Source of the DNA: Arion vulgaris | Lineage: Eukaryota; Mollusca; Gastropoda; Stylommatophora; Arionidae | DNA length: 64,000 bases | Direction: 5' to 3' | Assembly: GCA_020796225.1 (NCBI GenBank) | Contig: CM036753.1 | Span: forward strand, 70,361,865 to 70,425,864 | Shown: positions 34,214 to 45,056 of the stretch, piece after piece | How the letters are laid out: every line of letters begins with the position of its first letter | Position numbering within the stretch: position 1 is the stretch's first letter | The notes under the pieces: model-generated | Database searches by the model: none | What the model was told of the DNA's origin: nothing | The model's input: the letters and a program-made list of their open reading frames with translations, nothing else | Made by a program: the position numbers and the translations under genes

Positions 34214-34620
34214 GGACTACGGGTGACTATCCCTCTGTGTGTGCGGGTTCAATTCCGTGGGATGGCAGAAAAAGCCACAGATTCCCGAGATTTATGGTGT
34301 TCGTGGCACCGAACCGAAGGATTACGATGTCCATGGCACCGAGCCGAAGAGCTGAAAAGCTCAAGTGCTTCTGGATCGGGAAAAAAAATTTAAAAAAACA
34401 GATTGTCCTACGTTCTAAAGGTTGTGGTTTGAATCCAAACCAGGTCGTTCGGTTCACGAATGCATTTTTTTCAGATCACTAATACTTGTTGCTTGTGAGA
34501 TCGGATTATTTCTCTGTGCAATACTCTCAGCATGTCATGTGCCATTTCTGCGGAGAGGAACTGAACCATATAGGGAAACCCAAGTCTAATGAAGCCCTTA
34601 GAAACTTTTTATATATGGTT
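34115..34620 (+). mobile_element. SINE-B copy split by a SINE-A insertion
   Basis: The head ggaggtctctgtgg at about 34121 and the body from 34409 (gttctaaaggttgtggtttg, aatccaaac, tgtgcaatactctcagcatg, gaggaactgaaccatatagg) belong to one SINE-B. It is interrupted by 34159-34395. Confidence 0.75.
34159..34395 (+). mobile_element. SINE-A insertion with 13-bp TSD
   Basis: aaacagattgtcc occurs at 34146-34158 and 34396-34408. Inside, ggactacgggtgac, gtgcgggttcaattccgtgg (B box), ggcagaaaaagccacagatt, gtgttcgtggcaccgaaccg, and gctcaagtgcttctggatcg with an A-rich tail are typical SINE-A. The first 55 bp differ from the other copies. Confidence 0.82.
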
Positions 34621-34799
34621 ATTATGATTTAGAAAGCCCAGTATTGCTTCACATCGACATAAATACAAGTGATGGAAAACAGGAGGGAGGTATTCTTTGT
34701 CACTCAATAAAAACAAAGACAATAATGAATGTTTACTTTTGAAAGTTGAATTCACAACAAATAAAATACATTGATTAAATTACGCTTTATTGAAATAAT

Positions 34800-35459
34800 A
34801 TGTTTTCTACGCAGTTAACTCAACGACTGAATATGTTTTCTACGCAGTTAACTCAACGACTGAATATGTTTTCTACACAGTTAACTCAACGACTGAATAT
34901 GTTTTCTACGCAGTTAACTCAACGACTGAATATGTTTTCTACGCAGTTAACTCAACGACTGAATATGTTTTCTACGCAGTTAACTCAACGACTGAATATG
35001 TTTTCTACGCAGTTAACTCAACGACTGAATATGTTTTCTACGCAGTTAACTCAACGACTGAATATGTTTTCTACGCAGTTAACTCAACGACTGAATATGT
35101 TTTCTACGCAATTAACTCAACAACTGAATATGTTTTCTACGCAGTTAACTCAACGACTGAATATGTTTTCTACGCAGTTAACTCAACGACTGAATATGTT
35201 TTCTACGCAGTTAACTCAACGACTGAATATGTTTTCTACGCAGTTAACTCAACGACTGAATATGTTTTCTACGCAGTTAACTCAACGACTGAATATGTTT
35301 TCTACGCAGTTAACTCAACGACTGAATATGTTTTCTACGCAGTTAACTCAACGACTGAATATGTTTTCTACGCAGTTAACTCAACGACTGAATATGTTTT
35401 CTACGCAGTTAACTCAACGACTGAATATGTTTTCTACGCAGTTAACTCAACGACTGAAT
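34800..35459. repeat. 33-bp minisatellite, 20 copies, open frame
   Basis: Twenty nearly perfect units of atgttttctacgcagttaac plus tcaacgactgaat, encoding MFSTQLTQRLN in one frame. Only a few substitutions (acacag, caattaactcaacaac). The resulting frame of about 237 codons has no unique part, no signal sequence and no upstream gene context, so I read it as satellite. Confidence 0.95.
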
Positions 35460-35489
35460 ATTTTTTTACCAACAAAGATTACATTTCGA

Positions 35490-35830
35490 AGAAATATGTT
35501 GATTATGAAATGACAAGAATTCAGGAAACGTGATGAAATCAGAGAAATGCCTGGTCAACCACTATAACAACTGTTAAAAGAACGATAAGATACGTTATAC
35601 ATAATCTGAGAATAATGTGGGTGTTTTTTCAAATCAGAAAGCAGTCATTGAAGAGGAAGCAAAGAGTTCAAAAAAGAAAGGACGCACTAAGCAAACCATG
35701 AAACGAAGTTTTCTGAAGGAGGTGAGAAATATCTAACTCAATTTCATAAAAGAGATTGAAGGAGTTGCCCAAGATAAAGCGGTATGGAGAAATTTATAAC
35801 GTATAACAGTACCAGCGAAGGAAACAACCT
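35490..35830 (+). mobile_element. LINE 3' end (family 3), decayed
   Basis: Aligns with 46165-46510: cgtgatgaaatcagagaaat, tgcctggtcaa, acaactgtta, gaaaggacgcactaagcaaa, ccatgaaacgaagttttctg and agcggtatggagaaattta. It begins about 30 bp after the 33-bp array. Confidence 0.75.
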
Positions 35831-35834
35831 CGGA

Positions 35835-36633
35835 AAACTCTTAAATGAATTTCTTTTGCAGACGATCAGGCAATCATATCAACAACAGAAGAACAGCTAC
35901 AACAACACATCAACAGACTCCAGTTAGCATGTAACGAATACAACATGAGAATTAACATCGACAAAACAGAAGTAATGACATTCGCCAGAGAGGAAAACAC
36001 TACCAACATCTCCATCGATAATCACCTACTAAATCAAGTAAAGATTTCACATACCTGGGGAGCTTTTTTTCAGCAAATGGAAGAATAACTAATGAAATTC
36101 AACACAGATGCAACAAAGCAAATCAAATGATAGGGCAAATGGCGCCAATTTTAAGATGCAAACACGTCACCATGAACACAAAAGAGCAATGTTCAACACA
36201 ATCTTTCTCCCCACATTATGTTACCAGTGCCAAACCTGGACGCTGACAACAAACGATAGAAGAAAACTAGTCACAACAGAGATGAAGTGTCTACGCAGAA
36301 TGCTGGGTGTAACAAGAAGAGACCGGTTGAGAAATGAAGACATCAGGAAAAAGTGGGTACAACATCAGTACTAGACTTCATCAAGAAACAACAAATTAAA
36401 TGGTTCGGTCACGTAAGCAGATTACCATCAGACAGTGCACCCCAAAGAGCAATGCTGCTCCGATACAATGGGTACAAAGCAAAAGGCCGGCCACGCAAAG
36501 ATGGACCTCAGAGATAACAGAGGCGACGAAAGAGACTATCTACGAAGCGCATACTAGGGCCCGTTTTAGAAATCTCTTCCTGACCTGACGCTGTGAGGCA
36601 TACAGGATTCGAGAAAGACAAGAGTACGAGAAG
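35835..36633 (+). mobile_element. LINE fragment (family 1)
   Basis: From the RT catalytic region (NEFLLQTIRQ in one frame, the FADD area shifted) through NMRINIDKTEVMTFAREEN, FSANGRITNEIQHRCNKANQ, FLPTLCYQCQTWTLTTNDRR, KLVTTEMKCLRRMLGVTRRD, RLRNEDIRKKWVQHQY, KQQIKWFGHVSRLPSDSAP and KAKGRPRKDG, ending at gaaagacaagagtacgag. It provides the single-copy reference for the minisatellites inside the copies at 7165 and 50540. Frame breaks show it is inactive. Confidence 0.88.
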
Positions 36634-36644
36634 AATACAATAAT

Positions 36645-36849
36645 TTTTTTGTCGATCCAGAACCACTTGAGCTTTCAGCTCTTCGGCTCGGTTTCGGCAT
36701 GGACATCGTAACCTTTCGGTTCGGTACCATGAACACCATAAATCTGGAGAGTCTGTGGCTTTTCTGTCAGCCCGCGGAATTGAACCCGCGCTCACAGGGA
36801 GCTTGTCACCCGTTGTCTAACGCGGTACGAATACGCTGGGCAGGCGGGC
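36645..36849 (-). mobile_element. SINE-A copy with 11-bp TSD
   Basis: 205 bp, flanked by aatacaataat at 36634-36644 and 36850-36860. The minus strand carries the head cccgcctgcccagcgtattc, the B box gcgggttcaattccgcgggc, and the body to gctcaagtggttctggatcg. It is inserted at the 3' tail of the LINE. Confidence 0.92.
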
Positions 36850-36907
36850 AATACAATAATAATAACGATTTTGCTTATTACTTACATTGAAACAAACTGA
36901 TGACAAA

Positions 36908-37155
36908 CGGGGGTCTCTGTGGTTAAGTCCTTTGTCATGTGAGTCGAAGGTCGTGGGCTCGAATTTGGACAGCGTCGTTCTGTTCACGAGTGCAGTTTTT
37001 TCCAGAGACCCCTAGGATTGTTGCTGGAGCTACGGAATTCGTGCTTTGTGCAATACTCTTGGCAGGGGCCGTGCCGTTTTTGCTGAGAGGGACCGAGCCG
37101 TATGGTGTAAAACCGGTGCAATGAAGTCAATCCTGCGGCTTAAAAAGCCTTTAAA
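36908..37155 (+). mobile_element. SINE-B copy, best preserved
   Basis: A-box region ctctgtggttaagtcctttg, B-box region gtcgtgggctcgaatttgga, then gttcacgagtgcagtttttt, ccagagacccctaggattgt, tgctggagctacggaattcg, tgctttgtgcaatactcttg and agagggaccgagccgtatgg, ending near gcggcttaaaaagcc. Confidence 0.85.
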
Positions 37156-37289
37156 TTGATGACATAGACCTATTCAGAAGAATTTGATGAAATCGGTCTG
37201 CATTGGAAAATTCGGCAGAATCGATATCAACTGGAACTATTAAAGGAATCGACTAGCACAGAAACAAATTGTTGGAATTGAATCCCTCT

Positions 37290-37640
37290 CCGTTCCTCGT
37301 AGAGCATAGGACTTCAACAGTTTTCGTAATTTTTCCCTGTATTTGACATTCGATATAGCTTACCAATGTACCAATATACTTGTCTAGTGATACTTGACTG
37401 TGTCTTCCGCGGGGTATGCTCGACCCTTCGCCATATTCTCCTATTCATCTGAGTTATTATGTGTTCCTGCCTTGTTCTTATCCTTAGGTCTGTGTTTGCA
37501 ACTTTGTCATACCATTTCAGTCTGATAATACGTCGAAGACAACCGTTGACAAAGGTCTGAATCTTATTTGCATTTAACTTCGTGACTCGCCATGTTTGCG
37601 ATCCATACAGCAACACAGATTTCACATTTTGAAATCAAAT
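37290..37640 (-). mobile_element. LINE C-terminal fragment, SR2/RTE-like
   Basis: The minus strand encodes MKSVLLYGSQTWRVTKLNAN, KIQTFVNGCLRRIIRLKWYD, KVANTDLRIRTRQEHI and RRIWRRVEHTPRK-x2-SSITRQ. This matches the tail found in RTE-type elements of snails and schistosomes (VLLYGSETWR, LRRI, GHTLRK-x5-ITRQAL). The frame is open for 103 codons. Confidence 0.85.
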
Positions 37641-38453
37641 TGCATTGGAAAAAAACAAGTACATCGGAAGTCAGAGTATGGTTCACCTTAATAGCGAGGA
37701 ACACTTGTCATATAAGGAAAACAAACCTTAACGCAAAATCTTCAGATGTGGAATATAGGCGCCATGACTACCCTTAAATTTATAGCAAGCGAACGGGATA
37801 AAAGATTTTCTATCTTTTCTTCAATAATTCAGTGACAATTTGACTATTGACACATAGATATAGCATTAAAGATAAGTGCCTGAGGATTTTTAACCCACCG
37901 CAGACAGAAGCCAGCATTGTACTACTTTAATGGACGAAATCGTTCTCTATGCCACTCAATGATTCAGAATTCAAGTTATGGCTCAATGTGTTCATTTTCT
38001 CCCACCAGATTGTCCGTCTCATGACATAACTAAACTTGGGAAGACTTACAGTACTCGCCTTTAACCATATTTAAAGTCATCGTCACACAAGAGTGTAACA
38101 CGGCAGCCGTATCAATAGCTGTTCTAAAAATAACTCACTGTCAATATTTATCTAAATGGTGGCTTCCATGAATTATAATTATTGAGTAGTGATGTTAGAA
38201 ATGTAAATTATGTTGACATGTAGTTATATTCGTTGCATTGGTTGACATTCTTAACAAATTGAGAGAGTGTTTCCGAACAGAGAAGTTTTAGTGTTGTAAA
38301 TCTTAGTCGCTGATCAGACTGAGAGAGATCGGTATCGATATTGGTACAGTCCGAAAAGAACAGCATACCAAATATGCAAAAAAGATTGATTATGCAACAT
38401 AGAACTGGCGTGTTGGACTGCTGGACGCTGCTGGATTTGTTGATGCGGGGATC
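37641..38453. other. AT-rich spacer, nothing recognised
   Basis: No supported gene or repeat. Confidence 0.5.
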
Positions 38454-38461
38454 GAAGCACC

Positions 38462-38627
38462 CAGTGGCGGCTCGTAGTCATTTTTCTTGGTGGGGCCAGA
38501 CACAAATATTCGTAAAAAATCATGATTTTTGGAGTATTTACTATTATTTGTCTATTCCAGGAAGTTTCCCCCTTTCAATTATTGGTGAGACCAGGCCCCA
38601 CTAGCCCTTAATGACGAGCCGCCCCTG
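38462..38627. mobile_element. P-type MITE with perfect 8-bp TSD
   Basis: 166 bp from cagtggcggctcgtagtcat to aatgacgagccgcccctg. gaagcacc is duplicated at 38454-38461 and 38628-38635. Confidence 0.95.
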
Positions 38628-38964
38628 GAAGCACCTATGAACATGACAATGACTGCTATAATGATAGTCCTCATATAACTAATAACTGATACATTCGTTG
38701 CGTAAATATGACTGTTTACAAAACTTATACAAAGAGTATTTAGTTATGACTTTGACATTGAATTATGTCTGCATGTCTCAATTATAGTGCAAACCACTAT
38801 TAACAAATATGTTACTACAATTCAGATTTAGACTAGGTCTATTTGATATGGTTGTTATCCTAGCCTTGTTTGAGATTTCTGACAAGAACCTAAACTAAAA
38901 TCAGCATGGAACAGAACTGACAACAAAGATAAGAATACTATATATACGAAATACACACTATATA

Positions 38965-39489
38965 CAGGGTGTTCAAGATAAAAGTAGCTTGTCAAAGAAA
39001 GCCAATCTGGCATATATTTATGAACATGAGAAGGTTCAATTATGACGTAGTATAGGTCAAGTACGCGAGTCTTTTTATGAGGTGTGTAATTATGGTGCTG
39101 CGGGAAGGAGCGATGAACCAATAGGACGAGCTAGTCAGAATCGATTTAAATAGTAAATAGAACGCCCGAGTGGTTACCGGGGCCCAAATTTAGGGTGTAA
39201 AGAACAGAACCACTGTTACCTGCCACGCATGTCGTAAGAGGCGGCTAAGGAGGTTTGGCTGAAATCGGATGCATGTGTCCTAAACGTATAGAAGTCTTAT
39301 GCGTTTAGGGGCCTACCAAACCAATGTGCAACGTATAAACGTTCTTGGCAAAGATCAAACATATCACAAAGAGTGATTAAAATTGGTCGTACAGAACGAA
39401 CGCAAAGAAGAAGAGTAAATAGACAAACGCAACGCGTAACTGGCAACTTTTGAGTTGTCAATCGGGCTACTTTTATCTTGAACACCCTG
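38965..39489. mobile_element. Mariner-type MITE carrying a nested SINE
   Basis: Perfect 24-bp terminal inverted repeats (38965-38988 and 39466-39489, beginning cagggtgttcaagataaaag), flanked by TA on both sides (38963-38964, 39490-39491). Without the SINE and its duplicated target the element is about 263 bp and has no transposase. The ends resemble those of mariner elements (CAGGGTGT...). Confidence 0.9.
39162..39413 (+). mobile_element. SINE-C copy with 10-bp TSD
   Basis: Head cgcccgagtggttaccgggg resembles a Ser/Leu tRNA A-box region. Body: cctgccacgcatgtcgtaag, aggtttggctgaaatcggat, cctaccaaaccaatgtgcaa, ttcttggcaaagatcaaaca, and tail gaacgcaaagaagaag. agtaaataga flanks it at 39152-39161 and 39414-39423. 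It lies inside the mariner-type MITE. Confidence 0.93.
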
Positions 39490-39491
39490 TA

Positions 39492-39905
39492 GTATACATT
39501 TTCACAGTACCAGTATATGGATGTGAGATATGAACAACTAAATAATGTAAAGGAAGTGCTCAAGAGTGAATGTTATTATGGATGTTACAGAAAAATCGTC
39601 CGCGTGTCATAAAAAGAGAAAAGAACAACTATGTCTATCCAGAAGGAACTGGAAAGTAAAGAAAAACTAACTGATGCTATAAACAAAAATTGGAAAATTG
39701 AAGCATTTTGGACATATAAAAAGACATGAAGGGCTGGAGAAGACAATTATTAAAAATGGCAGCATCCCGGTAAACAGAATAAGATGGATTCTGTTTATGA
39801 TAAATGATTTGAGCAGGACGGCAGCGAAGGTGAAACATTTAGCCTATGAGAGAAATTACGAAAGACTATTAGAATGACAAAGTTTTGTTCACGACAAGTT
39901 AATGA
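39492..39905 (+). mobile_element. LINE C-terminal fragment (family 4)
   Basis: Decayed frame with YGCEI (from YGCESW), YYGCYRKIVRVS, KEKRTTMSIQKELESKEKLT, DAINKNWKIEAFWTYKK (from FGHIKR) and LSRTAAKVKHLAYERNYERL. It is homologous to 61450-61765 and starts at the right border of the mariner-type MITE. Confidence 0.8.
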
Positions 39906-40299
39906 ATGGTGATGACACTGGAAACTATAATTAGATATAATCACAAATGTAGGTTAGCAACAACTCGCGAAAAAAATAATATTTTAGAACAAAGCGAAAG
40001 AAAAAAATGACGAGAGTTTTGAGAAAATATATAGGACGAAATAATCCATTTACAGAAGAAAATAGTGGATGAGATTTAAAAAAGAAGACGCATTTAACTG
40101 ATTAAACAAATGCTTAAAAGTCAGTAGTAATAACGTTCCAACATTAGGCGATAACTAACCACTGTTACAAAGGAATGCATAATTTTTCGACCAGTTCCGT
40201 AGCTTCGCGGGGATTCTCAATTTTTTTCACCCAATTCATTGATTCAAACATAATTGTACAAATTATCAGTCTGAAGAATCGATTGTATTCAGCAGGCGT
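39906..40299. other. AT-rich spacer
   Basis: Nothing recognised. Confidence 0.5.
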
Positions 40300-40612
40300 C
40301 AAAGTAAATGTAGGTTAAGAAGCGTAAATAGGTAAAGTAAAATAAACCTTTTTTCATACCTCGATGTATATTAGGTAACACGGTGTTAAACCTGTATTTT
40401 TCATTGGCAGTCTGCACACGATGGGTGATGTGGTCACCATCACGTTGGCCGCCTTTACTTCCCAGTGCTTTTCCTGGCATCCAATTGAAACTGGGTCGAC
40501 TTGGGAGCCGTTACGGTCGGAAAATATTCTACGTCCACTGGGGAATTAAACTCGGACCATGCTTCTAAGAGGCCTAATCACTAACAACTACGCTACTGCG
40601 GCTCTCAAGAAA
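40300..40612 (-). mobile_element. SINE-F copy
   Basis: The minus strand has an A-box-like gcagtagcgtagttgttagt and a B-box-like gtccgagtttaattcccc, then accgtaacggctcccaagtc, gcactgggaagtaaaggcgg, ccaacgtgatggtgaccaca and tcacccatcgtgtgcagact. Body copies recur at 31033-31165 and, weakly, at about 61225-61300. Confidence 0.65.
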
Positions 40613-40621
40613 CGTAAATAT

Positions 40622-40690
40622 CGTACATATATATACATGCATATATATACATACATACATACATATATACATACATACATATATTAATTA
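40622..40690. repeat. (TA/CATA)n microsatellite
   Basis: Alternating atatatac and catacata runs. Confidence 0.9.
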
Positions 40691-40960
40691 CATATCAAAA
40701 ATATATACGATATTTCGTCCCTTTCTGCTGGCCTAAATTGTCATCCACACAGTACTTACACAACAGATCTGGCAAAACTTCTTCATTTAAAAAAATAAAA
40801 CCTAGAAAATCTTAGTACCCATTTTCATGTGCCTGATTGGGGACTTGACGCTATCGGAAAATGAACACCGTCTTCTGGTGCGCTTACTGTTGCTAAATTA
40901 CGCCAGCTTCTCAACTTCTAAGCAAGTGGAGGAAGAATGGTAGGAATAATTCTATACTGA

Positions 40961-43900
40961 ATTGTAGTAAGTATTGTAGTAAGTATTGTAGTAAGTATTG
41001 TAGTAAGTATTGTAGTAAGTATTGTAGTAAGTATTGTAGTAAGTATTGTAGTAAGTATTGTAGTAGGTATTGTAGTAAGTATTGTAGTAAGTATTGTAGT
41101 GGGTATTGTAGTAAGTATTGTAGTAAGTACAGTAGTGGGTATTGTAGTAAGTATTGTAGTAAGTATTGTAGTAAGTACAGTAGTGGGTATTGTAGTAAGT
41201 ATTGTAGTAAGTATAGTAGTGGGTATTGTAGTAAGTATTGTAGTAAGTATTGTAGTAAATATTGTAGTAAGTATTGTAGTAAGTATTGTAGTAAGTATTG
41301 TAGTAAGTATTGTAGTAAGTATTGTAGTAAGTATTGTAGTAAGTATTGTAGTAAGTATTGTAGTAAGTATTGTAGTAGGTATTGTAGTAAGTATTGTAGT
41401 AAGTATTGTAGTAAGTATTGTAGTAAATATTGTAGTAAGTATTGTAGTAAGAATTGTAGTGGGTATTGTAGTAAGTATTGTAGTAAGTATTGTAGTAAGT
41501 ATTGTAGTAAGTATTGTAGTAAGTATTGTAGTAAGTATTGTAGTAAGTATTGTAGTAAGTATTGTAGTAGGTATTGTAGTAAGTATTGTAGTAAGTATTG
41601 TAGTGGGTATTGTAGTAAGTATTGTAGTAATTATAGTAGTGGGTATTGTAGTAAGTATTGTAGTAAGTATTGTAGTAAGTATTGTAGTAAGTATTGTAGT
41701 AAGTATTGTAGTGGGTATTGTAGTAAGTATTGTAGTAAGAATTGTAGTGGGTATTGTAGTAAGTATTGTAGTAAGTATTGTAGTAAGTATTGTAGTAAGT
41801 ATTGTAGTGGGTATTGTAGTAAGTATTGTAGTAAGTATAGTAGTGGGTATTGTAGTAAGTATTGTAGTAAGTATTGTAGTAAGTATTGTAGTAAGTATTG
41901 TAGTAAGTATTGTAGTAAGTATTGTAGTAAGTATTGTAGTAAGTATTGTAGTAAGTATTGTAGTAGGTATTGTAGTAAGTATTGTAGTAAGTATTGTAGT
42001 GGGTATTGTAGTAAGTATTGTAGTAAGAATTGTAGTAAGTATTGTAGTAAGTATTGTAGTAAGTATTGTAGTAAATATTGTAGTAAGTATTGTAGTGGGT
42101 ATTCTAGTAAGTATTGTAGTAAGTATTGTAGTAAGTATTGTAGTAAGTATTGTAGTAAGTATTGTAGTAGGTATTGTAGTAAGTATTGTAGTAAGTATTG
42201 TAGTGGGTATTGTAATAAGTATTGTAGTAAGTAATGTAGTGGGTATTGTAGTAAGTATTGTAGTAAGTATTGTAGTAAGTATTGTAGTAAGTATTGTAGT
42301 AAGTATTGTAGTAAGTATTGTAGTGGGTGTTGTAGTAAGTATTGTAGTAAGTATTGTAGTAAGTATTGTAGTAAGTATTGTAGTAAGTGTTGTAGTAAGT
42401 ATTGTAGTAAGTATTGTAGTAAGTATTGTAGTGGGTATTGTAGTAAGTATTGTAGTAAGTATTGTAGTAGGTATTGTAGTAAGTATTGTAGTGAGTATTG
42501 TAGTGGGTATTGTAGTAAGTATTGTAGTAAGTATAGTAGTGGGTATTGTAGTAAGTATTGTAGTAAGTATTGTAGTAAGTATTGTAGTAAGTATTGTAGT
42601 GGGTATTGTAGTAAGTATTGTAGTAAGTATTGTAGTAAGTATTGTAGTAAGTATTATAGTAAGTATTGTAGTAAGTATTGTAGTAAGTATTGTAGTAAGT
42701 ATTGTAGTAAGAATTGTAGTAAATATTGTAGTAAGTATTGTAGTAAGTATTGTAGTAAGTATTGTAGTAAGTATTGTAGTAGGTATTGTAGTAAGTATTG
42801 TAGTAAGTAGTGTAGTGGGTATTGTAGTAAGTATTGTAGTAAGTATTGTAGTAAGTATAGTAGTGGGTATTGTAGTAAGTATTGTAGTAAGTATTGTAGT
42901 AAGTATTGTAGTAAGAATTGTAGTAAGTATTGTAGTAAGTATTGTAGTAGGTATTGTAGTAAGTATTGTAGTAAGTATTGTAGTGGGTATTGTAGTAAGT
43001 ATTGTAGTAATTATAGTAGTGGGTATTGTAGTAAGTATTGTAGTAAGTATTGTAGTAAGTATTGTAGTAAGTATTGTAGTAAGTATTGTAGTAAGTATTG
43101 TAGTAAGTATTGTAGTAAGCATTGTAGTAAGTATTGTAGTAAGTAGTGTAGTAAGTATTGTAGTAAGTATTGTAGTAAGTATTGTAGTAAGTATTGTAGT
43201 AAGTATTGTAGTAAGTATTGTAGTAAGTATTGTAGTAGGTATTGTAGTAAGTATTGTAGTAAGTATTGTAGTGGGTATTGTAGTAAGTATTGTAGTAAGT
43301 ATTGTAGTGTGTATTGTAGTAAGTATTGTAGTAAGTATTGTAGTAAGTATTGTAGTAAGTATTGTAGTAAGTATTGTAGTAAGTATAGTAGTGGGTATTG
43401 TAGTAAGTATTGTAGTAAGTATTGTAGTAAGTATTGTAGTAAGTATTGTAGTAAGATTGTAGTAAGTATTGTAGTAAGTATTGTAGTAGGTATTGTAGTA
43501 AGTATTGTAGTAAGTATTGTAGTGGGTATTGTAGTAAGTATTGTAGTAATTATAGTAGTGGGTATTGTAGTAAGTATTGTAGTAAGTATTGTAGTAAGTA
43601 TTGTAGTAAGTATTGTAGTAAGTATTGTAGTAAGTATTGTAGTAAGCATTGTAGTAAGTATTGTAGTAAGTAGTGTAGTAAGTATTGTAGTAAGTATTGT
43701 AGTAAGTATTGTAGTAAGTATTGTAGTAAGTATTGTAGTAAGTATTGTAGTAAGTATTGTAGTAGGTATTGTAGTAAGTATTGTAGTAAGTATTGTAGTG
43801 GGTATTGTAGTAAGTATTGTAGTAAGTATTGTAGTGTGTATTGTAGTAAGTATTGTAGTAAGTATTGTAGTAAGTATTGTTGTAAGTATTGTAGTAAGTA

Positions 43901-43970
43901 TTGTAGTAAGTATTGTAGTAAGTATTGTAGTAAGTATTGTAGTAAGTATTGTAGTAAGTATTGTAGTAAG
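40961..43970. repeat. 12-bp satellite, about 250 units
   Basis: Units of tattgtagtaag with variants gtaggtattg, gtgggtattg, agaattgtag and aattatagtag. Every unit holds GTAAGT. Open frames over 2 kb long exist on both strands (VVSI, SKYC and TTIL repeats) purely because 12 is divisible by 3. One 11-bp unit at about 43453 shifts the phase. A 527-bp segment is duplicated: aagcattg at about 43117 and 43644, gtgtgtattg at 43307 and 43834. Confidence 0.98.
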
Positions 43971-43972
43971 TG

Positions 43973-44213
43973 TGGCGTCTGTGGCCTAGGGGTTAGTGAC
44001 TCTGTCTATTAACCCCGACGTTCTGAGTTCGAATCACGCTGAGGACAGTTTGCTTGCAAATTGTTTCCGTTGATTTTAACAAAGGACGATGGCGCCACCC
44101 GTTCAGAAAGCAATGGCAAACTACTGAACGTATAAGTGGTGCCTAGAAAATCAACTACTTGTTTACTGTGGTTGATGGCTACGTCCTTTGGGATATGCCA
44201 CGATTTTCATTTC
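43973..44213 (+). mobile_element. SINE-D inserted in the 12-bp array
   Basis: tRNA-like head: A-box region gtggcctaggggttagtgac, B-box region ctgagttcgaatcacgctga. Body: gcaatggcaaactactgaac, gtataagtggtgcctagaaa, tgtttactgtggttgatggc, tacgtcctttgggatatgcc and acgattttcatttc. Array units resume at 44214. Confidence 0.88.
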
Positions 44214-44795
44214 ATTGTAGTAAGTATTGTAGTAAGTATTGTAGTAAGTATTGTAGAAGGAAATGTAAACAGAATTGTAGGATGTTTTCTAGGAAGAATT
44301 GTAGTTAGCACTACAGACATAATTATAGGGACATTTTAGTGATATGTGTAGGATGAATTGTAGACAGAATTGAAGACGGAATTGAAGGCATAATTGTAGA
44401 CACAATTGTAGACATATTGGTAGGAAGAATTGTAGGAAGAATTGCAAGATGCTTTCTAGGAAGAACTGTAGATAGCAATGCAGACATAATTGTAGACAAA
44501 ATTGTAGTAATATGTGTAGGATGAATTGTAGACAGAATTGTAGAAATAATTTTAGACAGAACTGAAGGAAAAATTGTAAAATAAATTGTAGGAATAATTT
44601 TATGAATAATTGTAGACAGAGTTGTAGAACTAAATGTAGGAATAATTTTAGGAGGAATTGTAGAAAGAGTTGTAAAGATAATTGCAGTACGAATTGAAGA
44701 CAGAATTGTAGACATAATAGTAGGAAGAATTGTAGACATAATAGTAAGAAGAATTGTAGACATAATTGTAAGAAGAATTGTTGTATGAAAAGTAA
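44214..44795. repeat. Degenerate 12-bp repeat, older part of the array
   Basis: After three clean units (to about 44256), a diverged 12-bp rhythm follows: agaattgtagac, ataattgtagac, agaattgtagga and similar. A higher-order copy of about 166 bp starts at 44282 and 44449 (ctttctaggaagaactgtag against ttttctaggaagaattgtag). Long minus-strand frames here are by-products. Confidence 0.88.
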
Positions 44796-45056
44796 ACTAC
44801 ACATCAACAGACTTCTTCTTTCGTTTTGAAAATGTTGCTTCACACGTTTCATCACGGTTTACATCAAGTCTATGATATTTATGACTTTCGGCACAATATA
44901 TCTGTTCACAACACGTCATTTTGGTGAACGGATTTGCATTAACATTTCGATTCCTACTTAAGTAACTAGTGTACAGTTAGCAATCTGTTGTCATGGCCTC
45001 CACTTAGAGATTGAGCGCTTACGTGGTTAGTTCTAGTTCCCTAAACCTGGCTCTGC

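Noticed and set aside
34800..35513. 237-codon frame with 20 copies of an 11-residue repeat
   Set aside because: The 33-bp unit is a multiple of three and starts with ATG by chance; there is no non-repeat domain and DNA-level identity is as high at silent as at other positions.
40918..43649. Open frames of over 700 codons on both strands
   Set aside because: They are VVSI/SKYC/TTIL repeats from a 12-bp satellite with no stop in those frames, with no unique domain or gene context.
43973..44045. tRNA gene within the 12-bp array
   Set aside because: The head has A- and B-box-like sequence but no complete cloverleaf that I can draw, and the body recurs at 13287 and 47755.
44289..44855. 188-codon minus-strand frame rich in Leu/Phe/Gln
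   Set aside because: It follows the degenerate 12-bp repeat and has no unique domain.
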